A stretch of 64,000 nucleotides of DNA from assembly GCA_019633425.1 (NCBI GenBank), contig WSUB01000013.1:62001-126000 (forward strand). The letters are read 5' to 3'. Position numbers and translations under genes: made by a program. Numbering within the stretch: position 1 is the first letter of the stretch; every line of letters begins with the position of its first letter. Shown one piece after another: positions 47,401 to 60,600 of this stretch. The DNA is from Tulasnella sp. 424. Lineage: Eukaryota; Basidiomycota; Agaricomycetes; Cantharellales; Tulasnellaceae. The notes beneath the pieces were generated by a model. The model worked only from the letters and a program-made list of their open reading frames with translations. It ran no database searches and had not been told where the DNA came from.

Positions 47401-48130
47401 TAGTAACCAAAACAGACATGACGCTGCGGAGGCGTCATACCGCCGAGCAGCCGCTTCCTATGATCAGGCCGATGCGGGTGACAGCAGAGCCGGAACACTA
47501 CTAGCCCTTGGGGAAGACTATCACACCCGGTGCCGATACTCCGATGCGGCAGAGGCTGCTAGCGAAGCCCTTGCCATATGGATCAGCACCGCCGACGAAG
47601 AAGGTCAAGCGGATGCTTCGCTACTTTTAGCAAAGATCTTCAGGTCTCAATCTAGCCAAAACGAAGAAAGAGAGGCCCTCATTCAAGCCGAAGCTGCACT
47701 TGCTCAAATTGGCCGTGATGAAACTCGCCCAGAGGTCTTAGATCGGATCGGCGACATCCACCTCGCACAGAGCACGTACGAAGAAGCAGAAGAGTGTTAC
47801 CGCCTTGCTCAAGCCATATACTCCAGCCTGGGCGATAGTCGCGGTGAAGCTACTGAGTTGCTCAGTCTCGGAGTGTTGTATGGTAACCAGGATCGATTTG
47901 ACGAGGCAGAGGTTTGCTTCACTGAAGCGCGCGTCGCATATGCTAGAGTTGGCGACGAAGAGGGTGAATTAAGGTCCTTGGTTGGACTGGCAGACGTATA
48001 TACTGACCAAAGCAAAATTGTCGAGGCGAGGGTGACTTGTACGGAAGTTCGGGAAATTTACGCGCAGATGAGCCGGCCGATGAGTGAGGAGTGTGCAAGG
48101 ATTTGGGAACTTTTCCAAACTTTAGAGTAG
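44458..48130 (+). CDS. Protein kinase-TPR fusion protein, array copy 1
   Basis: Seven exons: 44458-44511, 44567-44809, 44862-45044, 45104-45178, 45235-45546, 45610-45816, 45878-48130; all introns phase 0; 1108 aa. Residues 1-358 are a complete kinase domain of TKL type: glycine loop KGGQATIVVG (~46), Lys82 in AIKKF, catalytic loop HGDLKSLNILV (~180), ITDFGSAR (~200), WTAPEVL, SDMWALGWICWE. Residues ~380-1100 hold about 18 TPR-type repeats of 40 aa (ANALLGLGNTYRAQSRYQEA.. EKAFMEAHEIHSRIGNDLG), the central ten nearly identical and the outer ones diverged. No signal peptide or membrane helix, so probably cytosolic. Substrate unknown; the TPR array is the likely recognition or assembly surface. 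Confidence 0.9.
45960..47330 (+). repeat. Coding minisatellite of 120-bp TPR modules (copy 1)
   Basis: The TPR exon is a direct array with 120-bp period. Bases 46981-47090 and 47101-47210 are identical over 110 bp, so at least one module was duplicated very recently. Neighbouring modules vary mainly at the positions encoding the loop and helix-A surface residues. The long alternative-frame open frames over this region are caused by the same periodicity. Confidence 0.9.
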
Positions 48131-49328
48131 CCGAAGGGCTTGCTGTTCGCAGGTCTGTTGCAGTCGTGACTGCCGGTTGCTTTGTGATCTTGTGGGTATC
48201 CGTGTTGCAATACACTGATCCCATGCTTCTGTGACTAACGACAGTCGTTTCCAGACAGTCCCTCCAATCCCTCATGCAGTATTTCTTACAATACTGTTCT
48301 CTGACGTTGTCTCGTTTGTGTTTTTGCGTTGTTGCGAATATGTTTCTGTCTGTGTTGCTATTTCCCTCGTTGTTCCTGATTCATCTTCCTGTGCGCTGGC
48401 CGTCCTATTCCTCTTGTTGGAGCAAGTAACGCTCCTGACTTACGTTATATAACATTCAATCCTGAATTCACATGCTTCGGCGTTGCTGTCCCATGTGGTA
48501 TACTTACTGGTATACATCGCTCGGCTTGGCTTGAACACCGGCGCACCCTTGCAAACCAAGGCCCCTCCGTGCTAATTTGTAATCCAGCGCCCTCAATTGG
48601 TATTGTTGGTCGGTCTCGGTGGGGAGCGAAGGGCTCGGCAACTACCGTCGAACTGATGAGGTGAGGTGAACCATCAGAATTTTCGTTCATCCTCCCGCAG
48701 GCCGCGTATAGCGCGTTTTAGAAAGCCTAAATCTGTACCAGGAGCCTTCAGGAGTGTTACAATCCTCGCTTCATTGTTGTTCTCTAGTTGACCGGACGAG
48801 GATTGAACAAAGAGTGCCAATATTCGTCAGAATCTAACTACTCTCTGATTCGATACGTGACCCCCATTCTTCCAGTCCTCGCTTCGAGCAAAGAGAGGAC
48901 CAGGATGCTCACATTTATAAACCATCGCGGCCCGATATTCCGCCCTTCAAAAACGCCTCTTTTCAAGTTGTGCCACCCACGGCGAAACGCTCAGGCTCAT
49001 CGTGGCTTAGAGCTAGTAGATAACAATGGGTTGAGGGCCCTTTATATAATTATCCGAAGTGGGGTTCGCGTTCTGATCGTGCGACACGCGGAGTTTGTCC
49101 TTGGACTCCGGCGTACCGGATCCGAGTCCACCTTTCCGTCTTTGACCAGCTCGAAATCACAATCTTCGTTCTGATTGCATGAAAACATGTTCCCGAAATT
49201 GATGACAACAACACGGTAGACAGAACATGAAGGGAGATGGAGAAAGGATGAACGAGTAAAAAAAATTAAAAGCGTAAATACATGAAGATCAGTAAAGAAA
49301 GAAAGTAGGCCGTCATTTCCCTGTCATT
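48131..49328. other. Unit 1 3' spacer
   Basis: Repeated at 55980-57176. It begins with the kinase-TPR 3' region (ccggttgctttgtga, cagtcgtttccagacag) and ends in an A-rich stretch (aaaaaaattaaaagcgtaaatacatgaag) next to the minus-strand pseudogene's 3' end. No coding frame is shared by both copies. Confidence 0.5.
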
Positions 49329-49846
49329 TTAGAAGCTACCTTCACCATCCTTCTCAAGAGCGGACTTGGAGATGGACTTAGTCCGTTGAACGGAAGTTCC
49401 CTCCGCCGCATCCCTCTCAGCCACCTTGACAGCCGACGAAATGTCATAGTGGAAGTAAGGAGTCAAAGTGTTCACAAGTGATCCTTCAAAGTCGGTAGCA
49501 GAGGTGGCAGTGCTGGCAACGGTTTGGATGGCGTCCTGACCAAGTTCCTCATCTCCCTGGTTTTGGCCCCTAAAGTCCCTGAGAATAAATCCCCTGACGT
49601 CGTCGGCCCGATTGAGAGGTCCAGCAATGGGTGCAATCTCTACGGGGATCCTAGCGCGGGCACGCTCATCCTAGACGATACTACCGCATCTATCGGCGAC
49701 GAGACCACGACGAATCCAAGCGCTGAATATGTGGGAGAAGTGGAAGGTAACTTCGCAATCAGCCCAACGTTCCATCTCGTCGTGGGTGTCGATGTTGGAG
49801 ATTGCGGTGAAGCCGAGGACGGTGGCCTTGAGGATGGGCTTCGACT
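49329..49846 (-). pseudogene. Unknown gene X, decayed copy 1
   Basis: Minus-strand peptides KATVLGFTAISN, DEMERWADCEVTFHFSHIF, then ERARARIPVEIAPIAGPLN, RADDVRGFILRDFRG and a tail KSISKSALEKDGEGSF before a TAA. Between the two blocks an in-frame TAG (GTC TAG GAT) interrupts the frame, and the 5' end is lost at the unit boundary. I do not recognise the family. The same frame pieces appear in copy 2 at 57177 with a different lesion, which supports an originally coding sequence. Confidence 0.6.
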
Positions 49847-52568
49847 AGCGGAGTTTGAAACGTTGTTTGTTTTTCAGAGAGGGTGCGACGCACGCCCGAC
49901 CCATATTGTCCAAAATGATACGCGACAACACGAACCCTTGTCCTTCATATATGGATAACAATGGGACGGTGCATCTTAGTCCCTCATCTGGTAGTGCTCG
50001 TCTCAAGCTCAGCTCCAACGCCCCTTATTGAAACGTCTTCCTCGTCACATTATTGTCCATTTGTGTCCATGCCCCACCCGCGATGTATGTATGAGTCGTT
50101 TTGGCGTGCTCAGTGCTCGGGACCGTTCGCTTATCAGATAACAACGTTTGTTTATCCTCTCCGCGCCCGATAACTCACATCGTATGATATCAAGCCCTTG
50201 ACTCAGTCAGCTGTGGTCGGATCTCTTCAGCGATGCTGAGAAAAACGGCAACGACACGGCGTAGTAAATGGGTCTGTCTGGATCTCATGACGTGAATTAC
50301 CAGAACACATCATATCCCCAAGTTAACGCCCTCGGCCTGACGCGACGCGTCCCAACTCCGAACACGCCTCGAGGCCGGCTTGGAGACGCGTCGCCTTCCT
50401 CCCACAAGCAACAAACCAGATAGGCTACGATACCTTTCTATCGGACCCAGAAAGCCTATTTCTCTCTTCGATTGCATGCCGGCGAACGCAAACCAGGCTG
50501 CCACATTGATTGTTGTTCCCCCCCCCCCCCGGCTAAATCAGACTTGGACGAAGCACGGAACTCGGCGGTTCAGGCTGTATGAACAGTTCCCCTTCGTCTT
50601 ACTTGCTCACCGACGAACCCTGACTGCCCTGGCCACCGACAAGGCCCGGCTTTATCTCATCAGTCCAGTTGCGTCACGTCATCGGTACCCCGAAGCCTCA
50701 CCGATCCCACCTTCCGCTTTGAACCCGAGACACCGTGTTTCAACTTGAGCTAGAACATGCCTAACCTGTGCGTCCGATTTTTCGTTGCGACCTGGTGATC
50801 GAGGTTCACCGGATTTTGATGCGAACGCAACGACCCCATATATGTTTATTTCAATTAACGGAAGAGCTTAAAACCACGTGTTCCAGAAGAAGTGGCAGGA
50901 GAAGATTGTCTTTCCAATCTTGGCTCGGGAAACACTAACTCCGTGTATCAAACTCACTATGATACTCGGACGAATGATATTGCCCGGAATTACGACGAAT
51001 ACCGGATGATCCTCACCTTTCGCTTGTGCAATACTTTGGTTTCGGGTATCCATCCGTGGTGTATGCGTCTGATTCGATTGCACGCGCAACATTCACTTCT
51101 AGGGCAAGTTTGTCGCATCTCGTAAACTTGGAAGACCCTTCGTCTCGGATACGTGTCCGAACCAACACAAATTTTTTTTGCCTCCGAAGTGGGCGCTAGG
51201 CAGTCTTCGATTGATAAACAAGCGAGACTTGTCGATTTGGGGATGATTTGAACTTGCAACGTGTGGTCTTTTGACTTTCTTCTCAATAGAACTCCGCTGA
51301 AGGAGCGCACTCCCTTCTAACTCTGTAAAGTTTCGCCACCGATTCCTCTTGGTATTACTGAGGGCCGAGCAGGGCTAATATGACATGACCTATCCTGGCA
51401 GATGTGATACAGAGCCCATGGTCCCCAATTCCGGCAACGGGTTTTCAAAAGTCTCTGGACAGAAGGTACCTTTGACCCAGTCCACATGCTCTAGGCGCTG
51501 ATAGAAGTATTCTAGCGTGAAGATAATGCTCGTTTTCGTCACTTTTCTCTTCTATCTTTAAAGGTTGTGAATCCATGGATGGATGGTTTTAGCGTATGTG
51601 CCCAAGGTAGAGGTGTTAAGTCCGAGTTGCCGCGTGCTTTGCTCGCGCTTCCTTCTTATCGCCTGCTGTGATGGGATTTGGGAGAATCTGTCGTTAAGGC
51701 CAAATTCCCTCACGGTCCATAATCTGGTTCGAGACTCTTGATGCTTTGTTGTAGCGGTACAATGAAAGTACTTGCCGGATGTAGGCGGCTGGACCGCCTT
51801 GGAGCTTCCAACAGGTGTTCAAAGAGCAAACTACAAGTTCCAAACGATACTCGGTAATCAGATCAGTACTGCCCTCAAAGCAAAATATCTCACTGAGAGG
51901 CTTGATCGCTTCTTTATAATATTAGCGTTTTCTTGCGTCATTTTTGAAGAAACATGAGGCGTCGAGGGACCCTCAAACAGCCATGAAGCCCGCGACTCAA
52001 TCTGACCAATCAACTCTCTTCTCGCTACAAAGGGTGCGTCTGATTCTGTATATCGCCATTCACGGGAAACGGCGGTGTGGCGTTGATCCTGCATTGACTT
52101 CGGTTGGGCAGCCTAGCCACGGACTTAAAGCGATGTCCGAGTCGAGATGCAATGAGCTAGGTTTCCGTCACCACTCTCACAAGTCTCACCTCACTTCAAG
52201 AAATCCCTCAATTGGCTCGCCGAGACCACGACCTTTCGTTGGACACCCCACGTCTACTGATACAGGAAGGTGATTGCAGTGCCAGCGAATGGACGATCCA
52301 ATACCTTGGGTTCAACATTTCTGCTGGGATTGTGCGTCGAAAACACATTGTAAAAGTGCGACGAGGGCAAGCGCTATTGGTGTAAAGTACTCATCGCCGA
52401 TTAGAGATATGAGGGGCTTAGACACGTTGCGTTCTTGACTTTTAAAACGGTGGTTTGGTCTGATCCTCCAGGACTCCTCCCCTCTTCTCTTTGTTTATCG
52501 AAACCCTGTGGCCCAGAGCCGTTCCTCTCTCCCTGGCCACCCTTCAACCGTATACGACTCAGCTCGAC
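49847..52568. other. Unit 2 spacer
   Basis: Counterpart of 41245-44457 and 57687-60815 but shorter: the stretch matching 43690-43990 is missing. It contains a poly-C run (about 50518-50530) where unit 1 has five C and unit 3 about nine. No gene is supported; the kinase promoter lies at its right end. Confidence 0.5.
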
Positions 52569-55500
52569 ATGACGTACAGCCTGCCACCCCAACCCACCGA
52601 TCCTCAGAGCTATTCTAAGGCTGTAAGTCTCATCATAGCACAAGGGGGAAGTAGGCACTGACGTGGGACCTTGAAGCGGGAGATTCTCGACGGAATGTCT
52701 CGGCGCCGAATCGACCCCAGTTGGATCAAACCCACAGAAACTAAACCACATGCCAGAGGCGGGCAGGGCACAATTATCATCGGAACTTTGATTCCTCCTG
52801 AAGAAGGCCCAACACGGATCCCTGGACACTTCACGAAAACGTCCCCTGAGAAGAAATTCGCAATAAAGAAACTTGACTGGAATCGTGAGGACGCCGAAGC
52901 ATCGGCCAAGTTTTTTAATGTATGGTCGTCTTCATACGTTTCCATCGCTGTTCTAATTGCCGCCACACCAGTCTTTCGCCAACGAGCTCAGGATAATGGC
53001 GAGCCTTTCTCACCCAAACGTTGTCGAATTCGTCGGATTTGTTGAGGACACGGACAAGGGCGACGCTTGGATCGTAATACCTTGGGAAGCGAACGGAAAC
53101 GTTCGAGAGTTTCTGGCGTCCGGCGAGTGGGACATTCCCGAACGTTTATCTTTGGTGAGCGTGTGTTGTGCGTGCCATTAACGTTGAGTAAGATGAGCTG
53201 ATCATCGACTTAGACTCGAGATGTAGCCAATGGCGTGGAGTACTTGCATACGAGACAACCTCCGATCTGCCACGGCGACCTCAAGTCGGTGAGTCCGTAA
53301 AGGAGTCGTTCGAGATGCCGCGCACTCATCAACCGGTGCTCCAGTTGAACATCCTAGTCAGCTCCTCGTATCATGCCGTGATCACGGATTTTGGATCGGC
53401 TCGGGCTCAAGGAATCCTCGACCCAACGACAGAGGACAGTGGCTTGGGGGAAGCCATCGATATCGACCACATTGTCCAAGGATTTATTTCTCCAAAAATC
53501 AAATTCAACCGGTCCACCTTAGAGCTCACTTTAACGGGACCAGGGTTTTCGTTGCGGTGGACAGCCCCTGAGGTCCTGAACAACGGGGTGCAAGATTTAC
53601 CGAGCGATATGTGGGCTCTCGGCTGGATCTGCTGGGAGGTAAGTACGCTATGAGTCGTGAATATCCGCCGCCCTTTACTCACATGTACGACTATACTTTA
53701 GATCTTCACCGGTAAAATACCATTCGAAGAACTCGCTGCCACGGGGCCAATTATATCGACCGTTATAAAAGGGAAATTGCCAGCAATCCATGAGGACGCC
53801 GACCTGTCTCATGTGCTCAAGCTGTGTAGCTTAATGATGGACTGTTGGATGTCGAATCCAGCGGAGAGGATAGATGCCTTGACTTTTCGGCGAAAGATTG
53901 GCTTCCTGGTGAGTGCGTTGATGTTGATGGACTCCATCACCCGTTGTTAAACGAGCCCCGTATCAGCCATCCTCGACGCCTTCGGTCGATAGGTCTGGCG
54001 GTGCGAAGGTACGATCTGCAACGCTGTTAGTCGAGTTAGGAACGATGTATCGGCTTCAGAGCAATAACGTAGTCGCCAAGTCCCACTACCAGTCGGCCAT
54101 CGAGATAGCGACCCGAACGAAGGATGACAGGGCGAAAGCAAACGCACTGTACGGTCTCGGAGAGATCTATCTTACTCAATCGAGGTATCCAGAAGCTGAG
54201 AAGGCGTATAGTGAAGCTCACGAGATCCACTCTCGCGTCGGGAACGACTCTGGTGCAGCGAACGCGTTGAACAGTCTGGGAGAGACCTATGGTGCTCGCT
54301 CGAGAAACCAAGAGGCGGAGGAGGCTTTCACGGCGGCGCATGCGATCTACTCTCGCATCGGGCAGGACCTGGGTGCTGCAAATTCGTTGTGCTGCCTGGG
54401 GAATATCCGTAATGCTCAGTCGAGATACCGAGAAGCGGGGGAGGCCTTCAAGAATGCGCACAAAATCAGCTCCCGCATCGGGGACGACCTGGGTATCGCA
54501 AATGCGTTGCGCGGCTTGGGGGATGTCTGTCGCGCGCAGTGGAGGCATCAAGAGGGGGAGAAGGCTTTCATGGAGGCGCACAAGATCTACTCCCGCAGCG
54601 GGGACGACCTGGATGCGGCGAACGCGTTGTTCTGTCTGGGGCATATCTATCTCGATCAGTCGAGGTATCAAGAGGCGGAGAAGGCTTCCATGGAGGCTCA
54701 CGAGATCTATTCTCGCGTCGGAAACGACCTAGGCTCAGCAAACGCGTTGCACGTTTTGGGAGAGCTCTACCGTGTTCAGTCAAAACACTGGGAGGCGGAG
54801 AAGGCGTTGAGGGAGTCGCACGAGATCCACTCTCGCATCGGGGGCGACTTAGGTGTCGCGACCGCGTTGTACAGCCTGGGAGACGTCTATCGTGCTCAGT
54901 CGCGGCATCGAGAGGCGGATATGGCCTTCATCGAGGCGCACGAGATCCAGTCTCGCATCGGGGACGACCTGGGTGTCGCGAACACATTGGTCGGTCTGGG
55001 AAAGATCTATCGTGCCCAGTCGAGAAACCAAGAGGCGGAGAAGGCGTGGAGTGAGGCACACGAGATCTACTGTCGCATCGGGAACGAACACGCCGCGGCA
55101 AATACTTTACTCTGCTTGGGGAGTATCTATCATACGGAGTCGAGGAATCCCGAAGCTGAGAACGCTCTCAACGACGCCCACAGCATCTACGCTCGCATTG
55201 GAGACACCCGCGGCATCGGCGACGCACTACGCAGGCTCGCAATTTTCTATAGCGACCAGAACAGATATGACGCTGCTGAGGTGTCCTACCGCCAAGCAGC
55301 TGCGTCTTATGCTCAGGTCGATGAGAGTGACAACAGAGCCGAAACGTTACTAGCCCTTGGGCAATACTATCACGCTCAGTGCCGATATTCCGATGCGGAA
55401 GAGGCTGCTAGCGAAGCCTTCGCCATCTGTATCAGCACCGCCAACGAAGAAGGTCAAGCGAGTGCTTCGCTACTTTTAGCAAGGATCTTCAAGTCTCAAT

Positions 55501-55979
55501 CCAGGCACAACGAAGAAAAAGAGGCCCTCATTCAAGCCGAAACTGCACTTGCTCAGATTGGCGATGATGGAACTCGTGCAGCGACCTTGGATCGGATCGG
55601 CGACATACACATCGAACAGAGCACGTACGACGAAGCAGAAGAGTGTTACCGCCTTGCCCAAGCCATATACTCCAGCCTGGACGATAGTCGCAGTGAAGCT
55701 ATCGAGTTGCTCAAGCTCGGAGTGTTATATGGTCACCAAGATCGACATGACGAGGCAGAGGACTGCTTCGCTGCAGCGCGCGTCACATTTGCTAGGGTTG
55801 TCGACCAGGCGGGTGAAGCAAATGCCCTGAGTGGACTAGCCACAATATATCGTATGCAACGCAAACTTGTCGATGCAAGGGCGGCTTGTATGGAAGCTCG
55901 GGAAATCTATGCGCAGATGGGCCGGCCGATGGGTGGGATGTGTGCAAAGACTTGGGAAGTTCTCCAAGCTTTGGAGTAG
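52569..55979 (+). CDS. Protein kinase-TPR fusion protein, array copy 2
   Basis: Exons 52569-52622, 52677-52919, 52972-53154, 53214-53288, 53345-53638, 53702-53908, 53967-55979; 1022 aa, all phase-0 introns. Kinase motifs: RGGQGTIIIG, AIKKLDW, HGDLKSLNILV, ITDFGSAR, WTAPEVL, SDMWALGW; all catalytic residues kept. The activation segment is six residues shorter than in copy 1. About 16 TPR repeats follow, fewer and more divergent from each other than in copy 1 or 3 (for example ANSLCCLGNIRNAQSRY, ANALRGLGDVCRAQWRH). The first exon (MTYSLPPQPTDPQ) is diverged, while kinase exons 3-6 are nearly identical to copies 1 and 3, suggesting gene conversion over the kinase and free change in the TPRs. Confidence 0.9.
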
Positions 55980-57176
55980 CGGATGGGATCGCTGTTTGCA
56001 GGTCTATTCCAGTCGTAACTGCCGGTTGCTTTGTGAACAGGTGGGTATACATGTCGCAATACACTGATCCTCTGCTTCTGGGATTAACGACAGTCATTTC
56101 CAGACAATCCCTCCAATCATTCATGCAAGCTTTCTTACGGTCCTGTTATCTAACCTTGTCTCATTACATTGTCGCGAATATGTCTGTTTGTGTGTTTCTA
56201 TTTCCTCGCTGTTCCTGATTCATCTTCACGCTAGCCGGTCGTCCTATTCCCTTCTTGTTCGAGTAATCGGCGTTTATTGCCTTATATCATGTAAAATTCA
56301 CTTTTGAACTCACATGCTTCGGTGTTGCTGTCCCATGTGTTATACTTACTGCTGTGTATACCTCGTTCGGCTTGACTTGAACACCGGCGCACTCCTGCAA
56401 ACAAAAGCCTCACCGTACTTATTTGTAGTCCAGACCCCTCAATGGATGTTGCTGGTCGGTCTCGGTGTGGAGCGAGGGGCTCAGCAACTACCGTCGAACT
56501 GATGAGGTAAGGCGGATCATCAGAATTTTAGCTCGTCCCCCGCAGGCCCCGCTATAGCTACGTCGGCCATTGTGTTTTTGAGAGCCGAAATTTATACCAG
56601 GAGCCTTGAGGAATGTTACGATCCTCGCCTCACTGTTGTGCTCTAGTTGATCGGACGAGGATTGAACAAAGAGTGACTGTCCTTCGCTGTTAGGAATCAC
56701 TCTTTGATTCAACACGTTGCCCCCTTTCTTCGAGCAAAGAGAAGATCAGGATGCTAACATCTCTGAACCATTCCGGCCCGATATTCCTTCCTTCAAAAAC
56801 GTTTGTTTTCACGGTATGCCACGCGGCGAAACGCTCATGCCCATCGTGGCTTAGACTGAGTATATAGCAATAGGTTGAGGCCCCTTTAATTAATTATCCG
56901 AAGTGGGGGTTCGTGTTCCGGGCATACTTAGACTGATCGTGCGACGCGCGGAGTTCGTCCTCGGACTCCCGGCGTCCACCTTTCCGTCTTTTACCAGCTC
57001 AAAGAGATGTAAGCAAAATGTTCGTTCCAACATGCTCCCGAATTGATGACAACAACACGCCGGACAAAAACATGAAGGAAGCATATGGAGAGAGGATGAA
57101 CGGGTAAAAAAAAATTATAAGTGTAAATACATGAAGATCCGTAAAGAAAAAAAGCGGGCCGCCATTTCCCTATCTT
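55980..57176. other. Unit 2 3' spacer
   Basis: Counterpart of 48131-49328, alignable from the stop codon onward with small indels. No coding frame is conserved between copies. The right end is A-rich (gtaaaaaaaaattataag) beside the gene X remnant. Confidence 0.5.
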
Positions 57177-57690
57177 TTAGAAGCTACCATCCTCATTCTT
57201 CTCAAGAGCGGACTTGGAGATGGACGTGATCCATTGAACGGGAGTTCCCGCCACAGCCGCATCCCTCTCAGCCACCTTGATAGTCGACGAAATGTCAAAG
57301 TCAAAGTAAGGAGTCAAATTGTTCACGAGCGATCCTCCAAAGTCGATAGCAGAGCCGGCAGCATTGGTAACGGGTTGGATGGTCTCCCTACCAAGTTCCT
57401 CATCTCGTCGGTTTTTGCCCCTAAGGTCCCAGAATATGAATCCCCTGACGTCGTCAGCACGATTGAGAGGTCTAGCAACGGGTGCAATCTCCACGGGGAT
57501 CCTAGCACGAGCGCGCTCATCCGAGGCAACACCGACGACGAGACCACGACGAATCCGAGGACTGAGGATGTGGCAGAAGTGGAAGGTAACCTCGCAATCG
57601 GCCCAGCTTCGATCTCGTTATGGGTGACGTTGGAGAGAGCGGTGACGTCGAGAGTCGAGACGATGAGCTTGAGGATGGGCTTCGATTAGC
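57177..57690 (-). pseudogene. Unknown gene X, decayed copy 2
   Basis: Minus-strand frame with IPVEIAPVARPLNRADDVRG, FIFWDLRGKNRRDEELGRE, NNLTPYFDFDISSTIKVAER and the tail KSISKSALEKNEDGSF. This 3' part is open for 105 codons. Upstream, one base is missing relative to copy 1 near the peptide ERWADCEVTFHF (GAAGCTGGGCCG against GAACGTTGGGCTG), which breaks the frame. The 5' end stops at the unit boundary. The family is not recognised. Confidence 0.6.
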
Positions 57691-60600
57691 GGAGTTTGAA
57701 GCATTGTTTGTTTTTCAGAGAGGACACACTCGCAACGCATATTGTCCCTCTGGCAAAATGAGACGCGTCGCGCGAAAGCGACAACACGGACCCTTGTCCT
57801 TCATGGATAACAATTGGACGGTGCGCCATATATATTCCCCCTTCTGATGATGTTCATCCTGAAGCTCGAACCCCCAACGCCCTCGTCATGATCACATTAT
57901 TTTGGAAGGATACTCATGCCCCACCCACGATGGACCCATGACTCATACGTATTGGCGTGCTCAGCGTTAGGACCATTCACCTATCAGATAACAACATTTC
58001 CTTACCCTCTCCGCGTCCGAGATTATCCACCTGGCAATGGATTGATGCCTTGGCTCTGTCAGCCGTGGTCGGATCTTTTCTGCGATGATGAGCAAGACGG
58101 TAACAGGACAAGCGCAAGACTAATGCTGTAAATGGTCTGGATTCCATGACGTGAACGAGGAAATAATCATACACAGCTCCTAGTTAACCCCCCCTAGCGC
58201 GTCACAACTCCGAACACGCGTCGAGGCCGGCCTGGCCTCCCACAACAACGAGCCAAAGAGGCTATGATCCCTTTCATTGAGTCCAGAGAGCCTATTCCTC
58301 TCTTTGGTTGTATGCCGGCGAGTGCAAACGAGGCTGCCACATTGACTTGTTGTCTCTCCCCCCCCCGGTTGAATCAGACGGTACCGGGTAGTTCAGGCTG
58401 TACGAACAGTCCCCCCAAGTTACCATGATCCTTACGAGCGACCTCATACCTCTTCGTTGGAGTCCAACCCCTGAGTGCAATCGGGCCTGGGACAAGGCCG
58501 GCGTTATCTTATCGGTCCGGGACTCCGGTTGCGTCACGCCATCGTTACCCCGAGGTCTCGTGCATCCCACCTCCCGCTTTGAAGCCGAGGTAGCCGAGGC
58601 ACCGTGTTGCAGCTTGAGCTAGAACACGTCTAACCTGTTCGTGCTGTTCGTCGTTGCGACCTGGTCAATGAAGTTGACCGAACTTGATGTGAATGCATTT
58701 CTTTTGTCGACTCTTGCGGCACCAGCTTCGTGCGGTTAGCAAACCTGGCGGGACCCTAATGGTAGAGCTTTAAACCACGCATCCCGGAAGAAGTGGCAGG
58801 AGAACAGTGCCTTTTCAATCTTGTATTGGGGAACGCTAACTCGGGTATCAAATTCACTATGATACTCGGGCCACTGATATTACCCTGAGTACGAGGAATG
58901 CCGAATGATCCTCACTCTTAGCTTGTGTAGTACTTTGGGTTTGGGATCCATTCGCAGTGTGTGCGTGTGATTCGATCACACACGCAACATTCACTTCTGG
59001 GGCAAGTTTGTCGCTTCTCGTGAACTTGGAAGACCCTTCGTTTCGGATACATGTCAGACCAGCACAATTCTTTTTGGCCTTCGAATTGGGCACTAGACTG
59101 TCGTCGATTGATAACAAGCGGTTCATGCCGATTGGAGGATGATCTAGACTCGCATCGTGCGGTCCCTTGATTTTCTTCTCAGTAGAACCCCGCTGAAAGA
59201 GCACGCTTCCTTCTGACTTTGTGAAGTTTCGCCACCGATCCCTGTTGATATTAGTGAGGGCATGGCAGGCCCAATATGACAAGACCTATCCTGGCAGATG
59301 TGATACAGAGCCCATTGGCCCCCAATCCCCTACAACACGTTCTCAAAAGTCTCGAGACAGAACGTACCTTTGACCCAGTCCACAAGCTCTAGGTGCCGAT
59401 AGAAGTATTCTAGCGCAAAAACAACGCTCCTTTTCTCCATTTTTCTCTTCTATCTTTCAAGGTTGTGAATCCATGGACGGATGAATAGCTTTAGCGTATG
59501 TACCCAAGGTGCGGGTGTCACGTCCGTGCACTTGCAACGTGCCTGGCTCGCAATGCCTTTTTGTCGCCTACTATGATTGTATTCAGGAGAATCTTCCGTT
59601 AGTGGCAAAATCCCCTCAGAATCAGTAATCGGGTTCAAGATTCTTAATGTTTTGTTGTTGCGGAATAATGAAAGTACTTGCCGGATGTAGGAAGTGTTCG
59701 AAGGAGCAACTACAAGTTCCAAGCGATACCCAGTGATCAGGTCTGTACTGCCTTAAAAGCAAAGTATCTCGCTGAGAGTTTTGATCTCTTCTTTCCTTGC
59801 TTCATTTTCGAAATAGCATGAGGCGCCGTCGAGTGTTCCTCAAACAGCCACGAAGCCCGTGACCCAATCTGGCCAATCAACTCACCTCTCACTACTGAGG
59901 GTGGAGCTGATACTGTATATCGCTATTCACGGGAAACTGTGGTGTGGTGTTGATCCCGCACTGACTTCGGCTGGGCAGACGGACTTCCAAAAGCGATCCC
60001 CGACTCGAGATTCAATGAACTCCGTGCCGCGAAGACCCGAAACTCCATCGTGGCCCAGCGGTATAGGGTACAGAAACTCTGCTTGTTTAGTCGCTGCGGG
60101 AGTTTCAGCGTCGTACGTTCGAAATTGAGACGTATTCTTTTTGGAAAGATTAGATCCGGTTCCGTGGTAAGATTAGATCCGGCTCCGTGGTACGCTCCTA
60201 CGAGCATCATTCGGGGCAACACCCTCGATCGTTGAGAGTTTACCGGGAGACTGGCTTACAAGGATTGGAATAGATTGGAACTATGGGATAGACGGTGACG
60301 GTCAGACGGTCAGCATATATCCGGGCTCTTCCTGCGCCGCGGGAGGAGCAAAGCCGAACAGAGCACAGGATGTATGAAATGGTCGTTTTCTGTCACCACT
60401 CACGCAAGTCGTCACCCTACTTCAAGGAAACACTCAACTGGCTCTCCGGAAACACAACCCTTCGTTTTTGCTACGGAAAGCCTAGGTCTACCGATGCAGC
60501 AAAGTAGTTGCCGTGCAAGTGAATGGATGGTCCCTCGGGCGCAACGTTTCGGCTGGGATTCTGCGTCGAAAACACATTGTAGAAGTTTTGACGACGACAC

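Noticed and set aside
46660..47504. Long alternative-frame open frames over the TPR exons (also 45947-46396 and 54036-54701 minus, 54289-55353 plus)
   Set aside because: They arise because the 120-bp repeat has stop-free phases on both strands; their peptides only mirror the repeat period and lack start context or introns. The frame continuous with the kinase exons is the real one.
60040..60130. tRNA-like box A (TGGCCCAGCGG) and box B (GTTCGAAAT) in the unit 3 spacer, and GGTTCGAAATC at the unit 1 equivalent near 43800
   Set aside because: Neither copy forms the T stem or acceptor stem, the two copies differ in the D-arm, and unit 2 lacks the segment. A decayed tRNA or SINE is possible but not supported.
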